A DNA stretch of 64,000 nt from Cladophialophora immunda (Eukaryota > Ascomycota > Eurotiomycetes > Chaetothyriales > Herpotrichiellaceae), in the NCBI RefSeq assembly GCF_000835495.1, contig NW_015622545.1, positions 1,054,001-1,118,000 on the forward strand. Reading direction: 5' to 3'. The notes below the pieces were generated by a model, which did no database searches, was not told where the DNA came from, and saw nothing but the letters and a program-made list of their open reading frames with translations. The stretch's first letter is position 1. Each line of letters opens with the position of its first letter. Positions 31,134-42,400 of the stretch are shown in pieces. Made by a program: the position numbers and the translations under genes.

Positions 31134-31807
31134 AATCCTGAGTTGGTCAGCGTATTATCAATGTATGGAGGAGGGACTTGCTGGGAGAGTCAGAGGCTGG
31201 TAGTATTTATGTCAGAAAACAAAGTCCCACAAGGTATGAGTCCAAGGCATGAACACAAGGCAGTTGGGTCAGGAAGGCAACTGAGTAAACAATGCACGCG
31301 ACAAAGGAAACAAGGGGAGGCAACCGAGTGAACAAAGCAGTCGCGAAACCCAGCGCTCAAGTGAACAAAATATTGGAGTGAAGAAGCATGTTCGCTGCTT
31401 GGAGAAGCCTGATGCCTCTTATAATTGCCGTTATCGTTCTCGCTCGTGTCCTGGGTTTTGGCCTCATGCTTGATGCTCGTGTGGGACTATCCGAATGTAG
31501 ATAGCCGTATCTACTTTTATTGATCAGATAAGCTTGCAATCATCAGTCAGAGTGATACAAGGCCCGAGGAATGGAACGTCGGGCAAGGACAGCAACGGTC
31601 CTGGTCCCCAAAGCAGTCGCTGACTAGCAATAAGCTGGCCATATGATCATCATGTGGCGAACATATCGATAGATACGATCGTTCATCGATACCTTTTCGT
31701 ATCTGGAAAGCGGCTGTCCGCTTGAATTGTGCCGATGAGGGAAGGTGAAGCGAGCTGTTCCGACTGTGTATATCATTCTTTCTCAGTAGTTCAATTCTGC
31801 ATCATAT
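31134..31807. other. intergenic region
   Basis: Upstream of the F-box gene and downstream of the transcription factor relic. Only short frames; nothing else recognised. Confidence 0.6.
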
Positions 31808-32907
31808 CTACTGGCCAAGACGGTTCCTCAACTCAGGAGCATAAGAGTGAGCGCCACAGCGACGCAATTCTTTTCGGCAGATAGCATGCCCGCAACCATG
31901 ACTTTCGTCCATTTCTTCATTTCCACCAATTCCCCACAACTCTCTGAGGGCCGATGATCGCCAACCACTTTTCCAGCCCGTCTTCTTCTCAATCATGGCC
32001 AGGATTTCCAACGTTGCGAACTTTTCCGCACGGGTTCTTAGGTGTTGCCCACATATCCACATTGGCTGCAGGGAGTTCACCAAACAATCTCTATGGAGAA
32101 GTCAGCCTCGACTTGCCAAAACCCCATTGTAGCTGCGAGAGAAGTTACGCTTGACTGTTAGTTTCAACCACACCGCATGCTCTTCGAGCGTGGTAATATA
32201 TTTCGTCCGCGCTATTCGTCTCCTTGTGAACACTCTTCTTCCTCTCAAAATCAAGAAGAAGCACAATTGCCGTCTCGACCATACAGTGTCCTATGGCCTT
32301 TCTCTAATTTCAGCAACGACTTGAAACTCGAACTAAGGGAGGAGCGGTTTTGCGGCTCACCGAACTATTGTTGGAAAGCAGTATCACTGGAAAAGTCTCG
32401 TCGTCTAGCCACGAGGACTGTCCCTCGAGGGGCGGGCGGGTTTCCGGCGAGCCTCTCTTATCCCATGTCGTTAGGGCACAGTGAAGCGCAGCAACTTCCC
32501 CCTGAACTGCTTCTGACCAATGATCCTTTTCCCGTGACAGCACATTCACCACTTTTGCGAAAAGCCATTGAGCCACATGTGCATGTGTATCGGGGTCCAT
32601 GTCCTCCATCTCTGTCATCGCTTCTGGGTCATCGAACCAGATGCTTGGGTGAATGATCAGGGAGCTTTGTGAACAGAACGCGGCCCAGATATCTCAGATT
32701 ATGTTAGCTTACTAAACGCCTTGAACACTGTTCGGACTGACCAATTCGTGTATAAGCCCAGAAACAAGGCGCGATGACTCCACCGGAAGATCCATTCCAT
32801 TGATTACTGAGGAAGATACTTGCACAGCCTTTGAGATGCCGCCGCCAGTCGGTATGCATCGTATATGCAAAGGTCATCATCTCATACACAGCGAGGATGA
32901 GTATCAC
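31808..32907 (-). pseudogene. fungal transcription factor (Fungal_trans_2-like), C-terminal half
   Basis: Minus-strand blocks in order: ILILAVYEMMTFAYTMHTDW with RRHLKGCASIFLSNQWNGSS (32907-32704); MTEMEDMDPDTHAHVAQWLF and LSREKDHWSEAVQGEVAALH with PPLEGQSSWLDDETFP (32618-32340); AIGHCMVETAIVLLLDFERK and YYHARRACGV (about 32290-32170); LQPMWICGQHLRTRAEKFAT, LEILAMIEKKTGWKSGWRSS, ALRELWG (32075-31900). These are the helical effector region of Zn2Cys6 regulators of the PF11951 type. Frame changes between blocks may be introns or lesions. The N-terminus with its zinc cluster is missing: the frame begins inside a 20-bp minisatellite at 32900. Confidence 0.7.
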
Positions 32908-33153
32908 CCTCTCCCATTAAGTATCACCCTCTCCCATTAAGTATCACCCTCTCCCATTAAGTATCACCCTCTCNNNNNNNNNNNNNNNNNNNNNNNNNNN
33001 NNNNNNNNNNNNNNNNNNNNNNNNNNNNNNNNNNNNNNNNNNNNNNNNNNNNNNNNNNNNNNNNNNNNNNNNNAGTATCACCCTCTCCCATTAAGTATCA
33101 CCCTCTCCCATTAAGTATCACCCTCTCCCATTAAGTATCACCCTCTCTTATTA
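32900..33153 (+). repeat. 20-bp minisatellite AGTATCACCCTCTCCCATTA
   Basis: Perfect head-to-tail copies of a 20-bp unit on both sides of the assembly gap; the last copy differs (ctctcttatta). True copy number is unknown because the array collapses into the gap. It forms the boundary of the transcription factor relic. Confidence 0.97.
32974..33073. other. assembly gap (100 N)
   Basis: Exactly 100 N inside the 20-bp array; this is a placeholder length, not a measured one. Confidence 0.99.
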
Positions 33154-33189
33154 AATTAGGTATATAGCTATAAGAGATCGGGGTGATAT

Positions 33190-33400
33190 AACCTTTAGCA
33201 CCTCTTCTATAACCTTAAGCACCTCTTCTTCTACTACGATAGCTTCTAGCACCTCTTTTCCTATTAGGATGACTTCCAGTACCTCTCTTCCAATGTCAGG
33301 ATGACCTCCTGCACCTCTTCTCCTATCAGGATGACCTCCTACACCTCTTTTACTGTCGAGACGACCTCCAGCACCTCTCTTCCTGTCACGAACATGGGGT
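33190..33400 (+). repeat. ~33-bp minisatellite (AGGATGACCTCC-GCACCTCTT-type)
   Basis: Six or more diverged copies of a unit containing ggatgacctcc and gcacctcttct. Further copies at 33555-33609 and 34034-34070 lie on both sides of a solo LTR, so one array was split by the LTR and by about 150 bp of unrelated sequence (33401-33554). Confidence 0.85.
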
Positions 33401-33609
33401 GCCAAGGCTCTCAGGGGCTAGATGTATATAAGCGTACGGGTCGCGGGCTACCTTCTGAAGCTCTCCAGCTTCGGAATCGCTGTTGTCTGCGCCTATAGAT
33501 TGGCAATACACTTATCAGATAGTTTACTGGCGAGCCATTCCTGACACTTCCACTGTCAGGATGACCTTCTGCACCTCTTTTACTGTCGAGACGACCTCCA
33601 GCACCTCTC

Positions 33610-34028
33610 TGTTACGAACCGACCATATGGGAGGCCAAGGGGAAAGACAAGGAGGAAGGTCGACCGAGGAGAACGTGTCAGACGCCAGTGTCTTGGCAAA
33701 CATGTTGGCATGACCCAGCGGGGCAACAGAGCAACATGCCCAGATAGGCTCAGAAATATGTTGACATGTTTGACATGTCCAACAGAGTAACATATCAAAC
33801 ATGTATCCTAAGTAGTATATAGCCGCACTTAGCTACATAGTTCTCCTCGTAGTCAATAACAGTTACACAGAATCGAGTTCCTCACGATCATCTGCTATAC
33901 GTATAGGTCTGTATACTATACACTTGGTTTCCAGTCTCAGCTACAGCGTCCCTCCCTACTATATCACTAAGTAAACTATCGCGGGTTTGCCTGTGGACAC
34001 CTCACGTGTCATATAGCAGCTCGTAACA
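33610..34028. mobile_element. solo LTR, copy 2 (419 bp)
   Basis: Starts TGTTACGAACC and ends CAGCTCGTAACA like the copy at 16080, with scattered substitutions and small indels between them. It is flanked by a perfect 5-bp duplication CTCTC (33605-33609 and 34029-34033). The target was the 33-bp minisatellite. Confidence 0.93.
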
Positions 34029-34186
34029 CTCTCTTCCACTGTTAGGATGACCTCCAGCACCACTTTTGCTGTTACGAGTAGCGGGCCTTCTGCGCACAGG
34101 AAAGGCCAGGAAAAGGAGAAATCCCCCGAGTCACCTAGAGATGCTGCTGCTGGGAGCCGGGGGGAACCCGGAACCAGGACTAAGTC

Positions 34187-34975
34187 TAAAATCTAAAGTC
34201 CAAAACTAGGACCATATCTAAAATGCTAAATAGATATGTAAAACTATATAGAAAATGGCAAAATCACATCTAAAATACCAGATTTACCTCTAAAACGCCA
34301 AAATGACATACAAAATACGAAATGAGATGCAAAATGGCAAAACAACATCCAAAATGCCAAATGGATATGCAAAAACTATATCTAAAATGCCAAAATCATA
34401 TGCAAAATGACATATAAAACGCCAAAACGACATATAAAATGGCAAAACCACATGGAAAACGCCAAAATGACATGTAAAATAGTAAAGCATATCTAAAATG
34501 CTAAAAGGATATGCAAAATGGTAAAGCATATCCAAAAATGCCAAAAGTACATACAAAATGACAAAGCATATCCAAAATGCCAAAAGGACATAAAATGGCA
34601 AAGCATATCCAAAAATGCCAAAAGGACATGCAAAATGGTAAAGCATATCCAAAATGCTAAAAGGATATGCAAAACCATATATAAAATGGCAAAACGACAT
34701 CCGAAATGCAATATCCACATCTAAAATGGCAAATCTACATCTAAAATGCAAGATCCACATCCAAAATGGCAAATCTACATCTGAAATGCAAGATCCACAT
34801 CCAAAATGCCAAAATGCTATGCAAAATGACATGTAAAATGGCAAAGCATATCTAAAATGCCAAAAGGACATCCAAAATGGCAAAGCATATCCAAAATGCC
34901 AAAAGGAAATCCAAAACTACATGCAAAACGACATCCAAAATGCCAAAATCACACGCAAAACCACATCCCGATCCC
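34187..34975 (+). repeat. A-rich ~17-20 bp degenerate minisatellite
   Basis: About 40 diverged copies of a unit such as aaaatgccaaaaggacat(cc), 790 bp in total. Variants alternate catatcc, catctaa and catgcaa. Long minus-strand open frames here encode only Phe/Trp/Cys-rich repeats and are by-products. Confidence 0.92.
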
Positions 34976-35167
34976 AAACCCAGCGGCCCAGCAGCGGAGG
35001 AACGAATGCCGGTGGGCGGGCCTTCGGTGCTGCAAAGGGGGCGAAGGCGGCGTTGGTGAGGCACGCACGGCCAAACCCGGCAGAAAAGTGTTGCCCATGT
35101 GCCAGCCAGCACAAGCGGGTATACACACTTCCACCATCGAGTTTTGGCGGCAGAGGCAGAGAATGAC

Positions 35168-35220
35168 TTGGCTGGCTGGCTGGCTGGCTGGCAGGCTTGC
35201 TGGCAGGCTCGCTGGCCCGT
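35168..35220 (+). repeat. GGCT microsatellite
   Basis: (GGCT)n with two GGCA/GCTT interruptions (tggctggctggctggctgg). The surrounding 34976-35476 holds no gene I can support. Confidence 0.9.
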
Positions 35221-35476
35221 TCTCTCGTCCAGAAGGCCACAGTGGTGGAGGGTATCGTGGTACAGGCGCAGGAGGAGTGTTGTTGGTGATGGGCGCAGCC
35301 TCGAGGCGTGGTCTGGCAGAATTTCCACCCCCCCCCAAAACCTAACGATACGGCAGCGACCTCTTCGGTTGATATTCGGACATTCGGATCGGATCGGATC
35401 AACGTAAAGGCGATCCGCTAAGTGACTTTGGAACAAGGCGAGGTCTTTGTTTCCACCACCATCAACAACTTCATTC

Positions 35477-35893
35477 TGTGATGGGTTGAACCCAGGAGAA
35501 GGCTCGGTTCTGGCGAACCAGCGCCAAGACTAACGCTAGGAAATACTGCCTCCTGATTAGTCAAGATTTACCTATACAATATACAGGCGAAATACTGCCT
35601 CCTAATTAGTTAAGACGTATACGGTATAAGGGATATAAAGTCCTAATAAGCTAAGACACCGTACGTAAGGGAAGATAAGGAGTTAGAATAAGTACGTAAG
35701 GGAAGATAAGGAGCTAGAATAAGTACGTAAGGGAAGGAGTAAGGAGGTGGGGATAATAGTTACCTTCTTACGGTACGTTAGAGGATATAAGGAGAAAGGA
35801 AGGATAGTTATTTCTTCCTTCTCTCTCCTTAGATTTATTCTTCTTATTACTAAGTTAACTAGCTAGTTATAGAACTCTTTCTAAACCCTTATA
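35477..35893 (+). mobile_element. 5' LTR of gypsy element 1
   Basis: Starts TGTGATGGGTTGAACC and ends TCTAAACCCTTATA. It is a direct copy of 40634-41049 and inverted relative to 41774-42189 and 54697-55079. The first 100 or so bases keep normal CA and TG dinucleotides; further in, they are almost all TA. Confidence 0.9.
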
Positions 35894-37080
35894 TTAGGAT
35901 AAATCTCCTATTTCTTATACCTTCTCTATATATATTAATAATAGAAATAGATTTATCGTCTATATTAGGTCTAACTCTACCCCTAGAGTAAGTAGCGTAG
36001 TTATATTAGATAGTTTAGATATAGAATTAGCGAATAGAAGGTCTAGAATAGCTACTCTAGAACTAGTAGAATAGTGGGAGTATCTCTACTCCTAAGTTAA
36101 TATTATAGGAGAATAGTAACGTATAGGAACTAATAGCTATATACGAATTATTAGATTAGAAATATTGGAAACTCCCTAAACTCCCTAAGTTTAGCGGAAA
36201 GCGGATAGAATTTCGACTATAACTTACGTAGATAAAGACGAAGCTTAGTGTTAATAAGGATAAGGATATTAAGATTATACGATTTTAGTATATATATAGT
36301 AGACTATAAGGAGAAGCCCTTACATAAGTTAGTACCTAAGTAGATATAGTCACTTTAATAGACTAGATAATAGTTTAAGGTCTTTTTACGTAACTATAGA
36401 TAGTATATAAAGACTATAAAGTTACTAAGTGAGTATCTCGGAAACTTAGCTTTATATAGTAAGGGATAAAGACATTTAGTACATTCCTTACTAAATTTAA
36501 TCGTATAATACTAGACGCTAATGGTCTTAACTAGGATAATTAGGTTAAGAAGACCTTCCTAGCTAACTATCTATTATATAAGCTATAGAATATAATTATA
36601 GTAACCTCTATCCCTAGATCCTATAAGGAGTACTATACGTTACTTTATACCGTTAGTACTAACCTAGAGAACCTCTAATATAAGAAGGGACGGGATAAGC
36701 TCCGTACGATAAAGGGCTCGTTAACGCTAATTAAGGTTACTCTAGCGGAAGACATAATGGAGTGGGAGCCGTTAGATACTACTACTACGGCCGTTATACG
36801 TACGTAGCGCGCTTAATAGGTATCTAAGGAAATATTAGATAAGCGAAAGGAAGTAGAATGCTATCTTCGATACGGATTAGGAGAATACTTTATACGCTAA
36901 TACTCTCTACTCTTAGTAATACGTCCTTAAGTAGGACATATAGTAACTACGACTATAACTATAGAAGAAGAGAGTAAAGAGGATCTAAAAAACGAGTAGC
37001 TCCTAATAAAAGTTACTATTAAAAGCGTACGAAGATTTAGGAAGCCTAATAAGGATTTTAAGACTTAATAGATAAGTTAT
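35894..37080 (+). pseudogene. gypsy element 1 gag region (RIP-mutated)
   Basis: Extremely TA-rich, with TAG/TAA every few codons. A CCHC zinc knuckle can still be placed at 36862-36903: the codons where C-x2-C-x4-H-x4-C should be are all TAT or TAC, i.e. Cys (TGY) and His (CAY) each one transition from Tyr. The knuckle normally packages RNA in Gag. Upstream frames show only residual charged helices. Nothing here can be translated. Confidence 0.7.
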
Positions 37081-40000
37081 CTTTCTTAGTACCTTTAATA
37101 GTGAATAAAGAGTATTCTATATCTATACTTATAGATTCTAGATATTTATTATATAGTCTCGTTAACGCTTATTTTACTTCTTAATAAAATCTTTAGCGTA
37201 TATAGATTCCCTCTCGACTTATTATAGGATTTAATAAATTAACGAACTTATTAATCTTAGAAGTAGCTAAATTAAAGATTAATATTAACGGATATAAGAA
37301 AACTATCTTCCTATATATTATCCTAAGCTTAACCTCGTATAATATTATATTAGGACTTCCTTAGATAAAACGGAATAATATATAGCTTTATCTAAAGGAG
37401 TTCTATCTATATCTAGGATTATAGAGGATATACGTATAAAATAAATTAAAGGCGACCTCCTTAAAGGTTAACTATAGTCTTATAAGTATAGTAGCTTTCT
37501 CTCTACTTACGTAATAACAATATAAGTAGAAGAGTATATAAGTATTCGCTATTAGTCTAGCTAATATTAATAAAGCCCTAGCGGTTAAAAAGATAATAGA
37601 CCCCTATATAAAGCTATTAGAATACCTATACTCCTTCCTTAATATATTTAATAGGATAATAGTAGATAAACTACTATCGCTCTAAGGAAAAGGGGTAGAC
37701 TATATAATAGACCTTATATAGGATAATAGGAGAACCCCTAAGGTACCTTAGAGTCTACTATATAATATATTAAGAGAAGAACTACTTATTCTATAGAAGA
37801 TACTTATAGAGCTACTTAATAAGGGGTTTATCTAAGTAAGTAACTTACTAATAGTAGCGCTAGTCCTCTTTATATAGAAGTTAGGGGGAGGACTATAATT
37901 CTATATAGACTATTATAGATTAAATAAGATTATAAGGAAGGATCGGTACCTTCTACTATTAATCTACGAAATACTACGGAATATTAAATAAGCTAAATAG
38001 TATATAAAGCTTAATATTATCGCGGTATTCTACTAGATTCGTATTATAGAAGGAGATAAATAGAAGACGGCATTCTATACGAGATATAGACTATATAAAT
38101 AGCTTATTACCCCTTTTAGATTAGTGAACGCGCCTAGTATATTCTAGAAATATATTAATTAGACCTTACGCGACTATCTTAACGTCTTCTACTTAGTCTA
38201 TATTAATAATATCCTAATCTATTTATATAGGTTATTAGAAGAGTACTAGAGTTATATTTAGAAGGTCCTTAAACGCCTACGTAAGGTAGGACTATAGATT
38301 AATATTAATAAGTATGAATTCGAGGTTAAGTTAACGAAATACTTAGGGTTCATTATCGAAGTAGAGAAAGGCCTATAAATAGATCTAGAGAAGGTAAAGG
38401 CGATCCTTAACTAGGAAGTCTCTAAATTAATAAAGGAGGTATAAAGCTTTATTAGATTTACGAACTTCTATAGGAAGTTCATATAAGACTTCTCTAAGAT
38501 CATACTTCCTATTATAACTCTTATACGGAAGGATATAACGTTTTAATAGATAATAGAGATGGACTAAGCCTTCGTACGGCTAAAAAGGATATTTTTAACG
38601 GCTCTAATATTAATCCTATTTGACTACGAGAGAGAGACTATTATAGAAGTTAACGCGTTAAAATAGTATATTAGGGGGACGCTCTTCTAAGTTAATAATA
38701 AGGGAGTTATACGCTCCTATACCTTCTTCTTAAAGAAGAATTATCTAGCCGAATATAACTATAAGATCTATAATAAGGAAATACTTACTATTATATAATA
38801 TCTAGAGAAATAGGATACTAAACTATAGAGCGTTAAGAAATTCGAGATTCGGTCCGACTATAAGAATCTCGAATACTTTATATCTATATAAAAACTCACT
38901 AAGAGATAAATATATTAGTCCCTTATCCTATTAAGATATAACTTTATAATCTCGTATATTTCTAAAAGGTAAAATATTTAAGTAGATACTCTCTTCTAGA
39001 GAGAGTAGAATATATCTTAGGACTAAGAGGATAAAAGACTTTAGTATTATATAGGGCGCCTTATTAAGCTAGAGATACTAGATAGAATAGGATCTAAGGC
39101 GCTATAAGTAAATATAATATTGACGAAAGGATTATTAATTAAAGAATAATAGAGATTAGCTTAATAGAATAACTAGATATATTAGGAGACTATTAAGTCT
39201 ATATAAAGAGGGACCTATATATTCCCCTCTAGTCTAGGTCTAAAAGTATTAATTATAGAATATATTCTTAACGAGGAAGAGTAACTATTATTTTAGGGAT
39301 AGCGTTAGGTGCTAGAATCAGAGGCTCTCCGTATAGTAATTATTTAATAAGTATATAACTTAAAGATTATTAATTACTTAGGTTAAGAAGAGACGGTGGC
39401 CTTAATAGTAAGGTAGTTCTTCTAGTTAAATATACTATAAGATATTTAAAGGTTTATATAGAACTATAATATCTATAGACGGATAAAGGTCTAGAAAGAA
39501 CGGAAATAGAGGTTTCTAAAGCCTCTCCTAATCCCTAATTAACTATAGAAAGAAGTATTAGTTAATTTTATTACGGAACTCTTAGAAAGTTAGGGCTATA
39601 TAAATCTAATAGTTATTATAGATTAACTAGAGAAAGGAGTCTTACTTAAACCGTTATATATAATTAAGTTAAAAGACGTAGTAAGAGTCTTCCTATAGAT
39701 ATTCTATTAGTAATATAGACTACTATTAGTAATTATATTAGATTACGGCCCCTAATTTATAAATATACTATAGAAAAGGATCTATTAACTCTTAGGTATT
39801 ATATAGTAACTATCTATAGCTTACTACCCGGAGATAGATAGATCTACTAAGTAAATAAACTAAATGATTAAAATGTACCTTCGTACGTTTATAAATAGAA
39901 AATAGGATAACTAAGTAGAACTCCTACCTATAGCGGAACTAGTAATTAATAATTATAATGTATACTCTATAGGAGTAAGCTTATTCTTCTTACTATATAG

Positions 40001-40440
40001 ATATTACGTTAAGTTACTTTAGATATAAGAACCCCCTCGTATAGTGGAGACTCCTTAAGAACCTATATAATAAGTAGACTTTATTATATAGTGACTCTAA
40101 GAGGCGAAAGAATAGGCGTAGTCTTTAATAGCTATTACGTAGTAAAAGTAGGAGAAGAGAATAAATTAAACGCGATAATAGATACTATAATTCTAAGTTA
40201 GCGATAAGGTATAGCTTAACTTAAGAAATATATAAATAATATATATTAGTAAGAAACTAGACTAGAAGAATGCGAAGTATACTATTATAGAGATAGTGAG
40301 ATCTTATAGCTACTACCTAAATACTCCGCTAAGTATTTATAATGTCTTCTACTTAGACCTCCTTCGTATAGCCTTAATAGACTCTCTTAACTTATAGAGA
40401 ATAGATAATAACTAGCCTACACTAGTAATAGTTAGAGATA
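37081..40440 (+). pseudogene. gypsy element 1 pol: protease, RT, RNase H, integrase (RIP-mutated)
   Basis: Reading through the stops gives the order of Ty3/gypsy Pol. Protease: LIDSRYLLYSLVNAYF (37126-37175; DSG is now DSR). RT: KGF(I)..SN, LGGGL, RKDRYLL, then VYINNILIY at 38196-38222, where the catalytic YIDD has become YINN (GAT/GAC to AAT). After RT: YLGFI.EVEKGL, SFI.FTNFYRKF. Integrase: SDYGPQFIN and YYPEIDRST (39740-39850) for the second Asp and the HPxTDGxxE motif. All recognisable changes are C-to-T or G-to-A. Protease-RT-RNaseH-IN order classifies it as Ty3/gypsy. Confidence 0.88.
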
Positions 40441-40622
40441 ATAAAGAATACGAGGTAGAGGCGATCCTAGAAGATAAGGTTATATAAAGAGGAAGAGGAT
40501 CCTAGAAGTAATATCTAGTGAAATAGACTAGATACGCTAAACTAATATAGGAACCGACTAATGCGCTATAAGACTCCGCTACGCTAGATACGTACGAGAC
40601 TTCCTAAGTAAGTATAGAAGGA
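40441..40622 (+). pseudogene. integrase C-terminal chromodomain (chromovirus)
   Basis: The frame reads EYEVEAILEDKVI, RGRGS.KQYLVK.TRYA, .EPTNAL, with TAG at the two positions where chromodomains have Trp (VKWxGY, WEP). A chromodomain after integrase defines chromoviruses, which target marked chromatin. The aromatic cage has been lost through TGG-to-TAG changes. A purine tract (GGAGGGGGGAG) follows at 40619-40631, the likely plus-strand primer just before the 3' LTR. Confidence 0.8.
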
Positions 40623-40633
40623 GGGGGGAGTAA

Positions 40634-41049
40634 TATAATAAGTTAAACCTAGGAGAAGGCTTAGTTCTAGTAAATTAGCGCTAAGACTAACGTTAGGAAA
40701 TACTATCTCCTAATTAGTTAAGATTTACCTATATAATATATAGGTAAAATACTACCTCCTAATTAGTTAAGATATATATAGTATAAGGGATATAAAGTCC
40801 TAATAGTTAAGATACCGTACGTAAGGGAAGATAAGGAGTTAGAATAAGTACGTAAGGGAAGATAAGGAGCTAGAATAAGTACGTAAGGAAAGGAGTAAGG
40901 AGGTGAGGATAATAGTTACCTCCTTACGGCGCGTTAGAGGATATAAGGAGAAAGGAAGGATAGTTATTCCTTCCTTCTCTCTCCTTAGATTTATTCTCCT
41001 TATTACTAGGTTAGCTAGCTAGTTATAGAACTCTTTCTAAACTCTTATA
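40634..41049 (+). mobile_element. 3' LTR of gypsy element 1
   Basis: Starts TATAATAAGTTAAACC (TGTGATGGGTTGAACC in the unmutated copies) and ends CTCTTATA. It is mutated along its whole length, unlike the outer end of the 5' LTR. No convincing 5-bp target duplication is seen next to 35477 and 41049. Confidence 0.9.
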
Positions 41050-41773
41050 AGTTTATTAATAAAGTCTTCTCCTCTAAAAAACGTAAAGTATTTAAGGTTA
41101 GGAATCTACGAGTTAAAGATAGCTAGGGACTGGACGATCCCTAGCTAGATCTAATATATACTAATATATACTAGAGATTAATATTCCTAAAGTAATTAAA
41201 GTTAATAAAGCTAGTAGAAGTGATAAAGAACGTACCGAAATCTACGAAGAGTCTACTAAGAGCTATAAGATAGATTCCGTTAATTAGGGGGAAATTAAAG
41301 ATAATCTTAGAGACACTATTTAAAGAGATAAGATTACCCCTAAGGATTTATCTTAAAATTAGTAGACGAATAGAGATACGGAACCTAATAAATCCTTATA
41401 AGAAAGGAATTAGTCTAACTCTAAAGTATTATAAGGAGCTAAAAAGGTAGTTCACTTAAAATACTTTACCTTTTTTAGCGATAAGGAAGACTAAGACTCT
41501 AACTATATAAGTAAGATATTAGATACTAACGAAGATTTAATATTAATAACCTTAGAAAAGGATACGCTAGCTCCTAAGAAGGAGAAAAGTAAATTTATCT
41601 TAATACTAACTAGATAGGTTTAGGGTCTACTATATACCTTAAGGCTAGACCCGAACCGTTACGATATATACTTTCGTAAAAGAGTAGACTACAATCAGAA
41701 CATTACGAATGAAGATAGATATATATAATATAAGACTTAAAATTAGACATATATTAATTAGATGGAAAGCTAC
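41050..41773. mobile_element. RIP-mutated repeat remnant
   Basis: TA-rich, stop-rich DNA between the 3' LTR and an inverted LTR. Frames such as RLDPNRYDIYFRKRVDY suggest former coding sequence, possibly the same Copia element as at 42190, but no motif is diagnostic. Confidence 0.45.
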
Positions 41774-42189
41774 TATGAGAGTTTAGAAAGAGTTCTATAA
41801 CTAGCTAGCTAACCTAGTAATAAGGAGGATAAATCTAAGGAAAGAGAAGGAAGAAATAGCTATCCTTCCTTTCTCCTTATATCCTCTAACGCGCCGTAAG
41901 AAGGTAACTATTATTCTCACCTTCTTACTCCTTTCCTTATATACTTATTCTAGCTCCTTATCTTCCCTTACGTACTTATTCTAACTCCTTACCTTCCCTT
42001 ACGTACGGTGTCTTAGCTGTCAGGACTTTATATCCCTTGCACCGTGTGCGTCTTGACTAATTAGGAGGCAGCATTTCGCCTGTACATTATATAGGCAAAT
42101 CTTGACTAATTAGGAGGCAGTATTTCCTGGCGTTGGTCTTGGCGCTGGTTCGCCAGAACTGAGCCTTCTCCTGGGTTCAACCCATCATA
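41774..42189 (-). mobile_element. inverted solo-type LTR, gypsy element 1 family
   Basis: Inverse orientation: begins TATGAGAGTTTAG and ends TTCAACCCATCATA. The right-hand part (about 42010-42189) is nearly unmutated, the left part is TA-rich. Flanking 5-mers (gctac, actag) do not match, so no target duplication is claimed. Confidence 0.85.
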
Positions 42190-42400
42190 ACTAGAGACGA
42201 TATCGATAACGATATTAATGAATATTCACTTAGACGCTAGATATCGCGACACTTAAATAAAGTCTATTAAGGATAAGGTAGTTACTATGCTAGCCGAATA
42301 GATTAAAACTCTATCCCTCGAACCTCTAAGTTATAAAGAGGCTATATCGGCTCCTGATACATTAAGGTTTAGAGAAGCGATAGAGGCTAAAACGCTGAAA
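42190..42400 (+). pseudogene. Copia-type pol remnant
   Basis: Reading through TAG/TAA gives KVVTMLAE.IKTLSLEPLSY then KEAISAPDTLRFREAIEAKT. The phrase EP.SYKEA...PD...W.EA marks the start of the Copia reverse transcriptase region. Only this entry segment is present. Confidence 0.6.

Noticed and set aside
32900..33153. CRISPR-like array
   Set aside because: Units are contiguous without unique spacers and the context is a fungal genome; it is a minisatellite.
34290..34883. 197-codon Phe/Trp/Cys-rich minus-strand frame
   Set aside because: Pure translation of the A-rich minisatellite.
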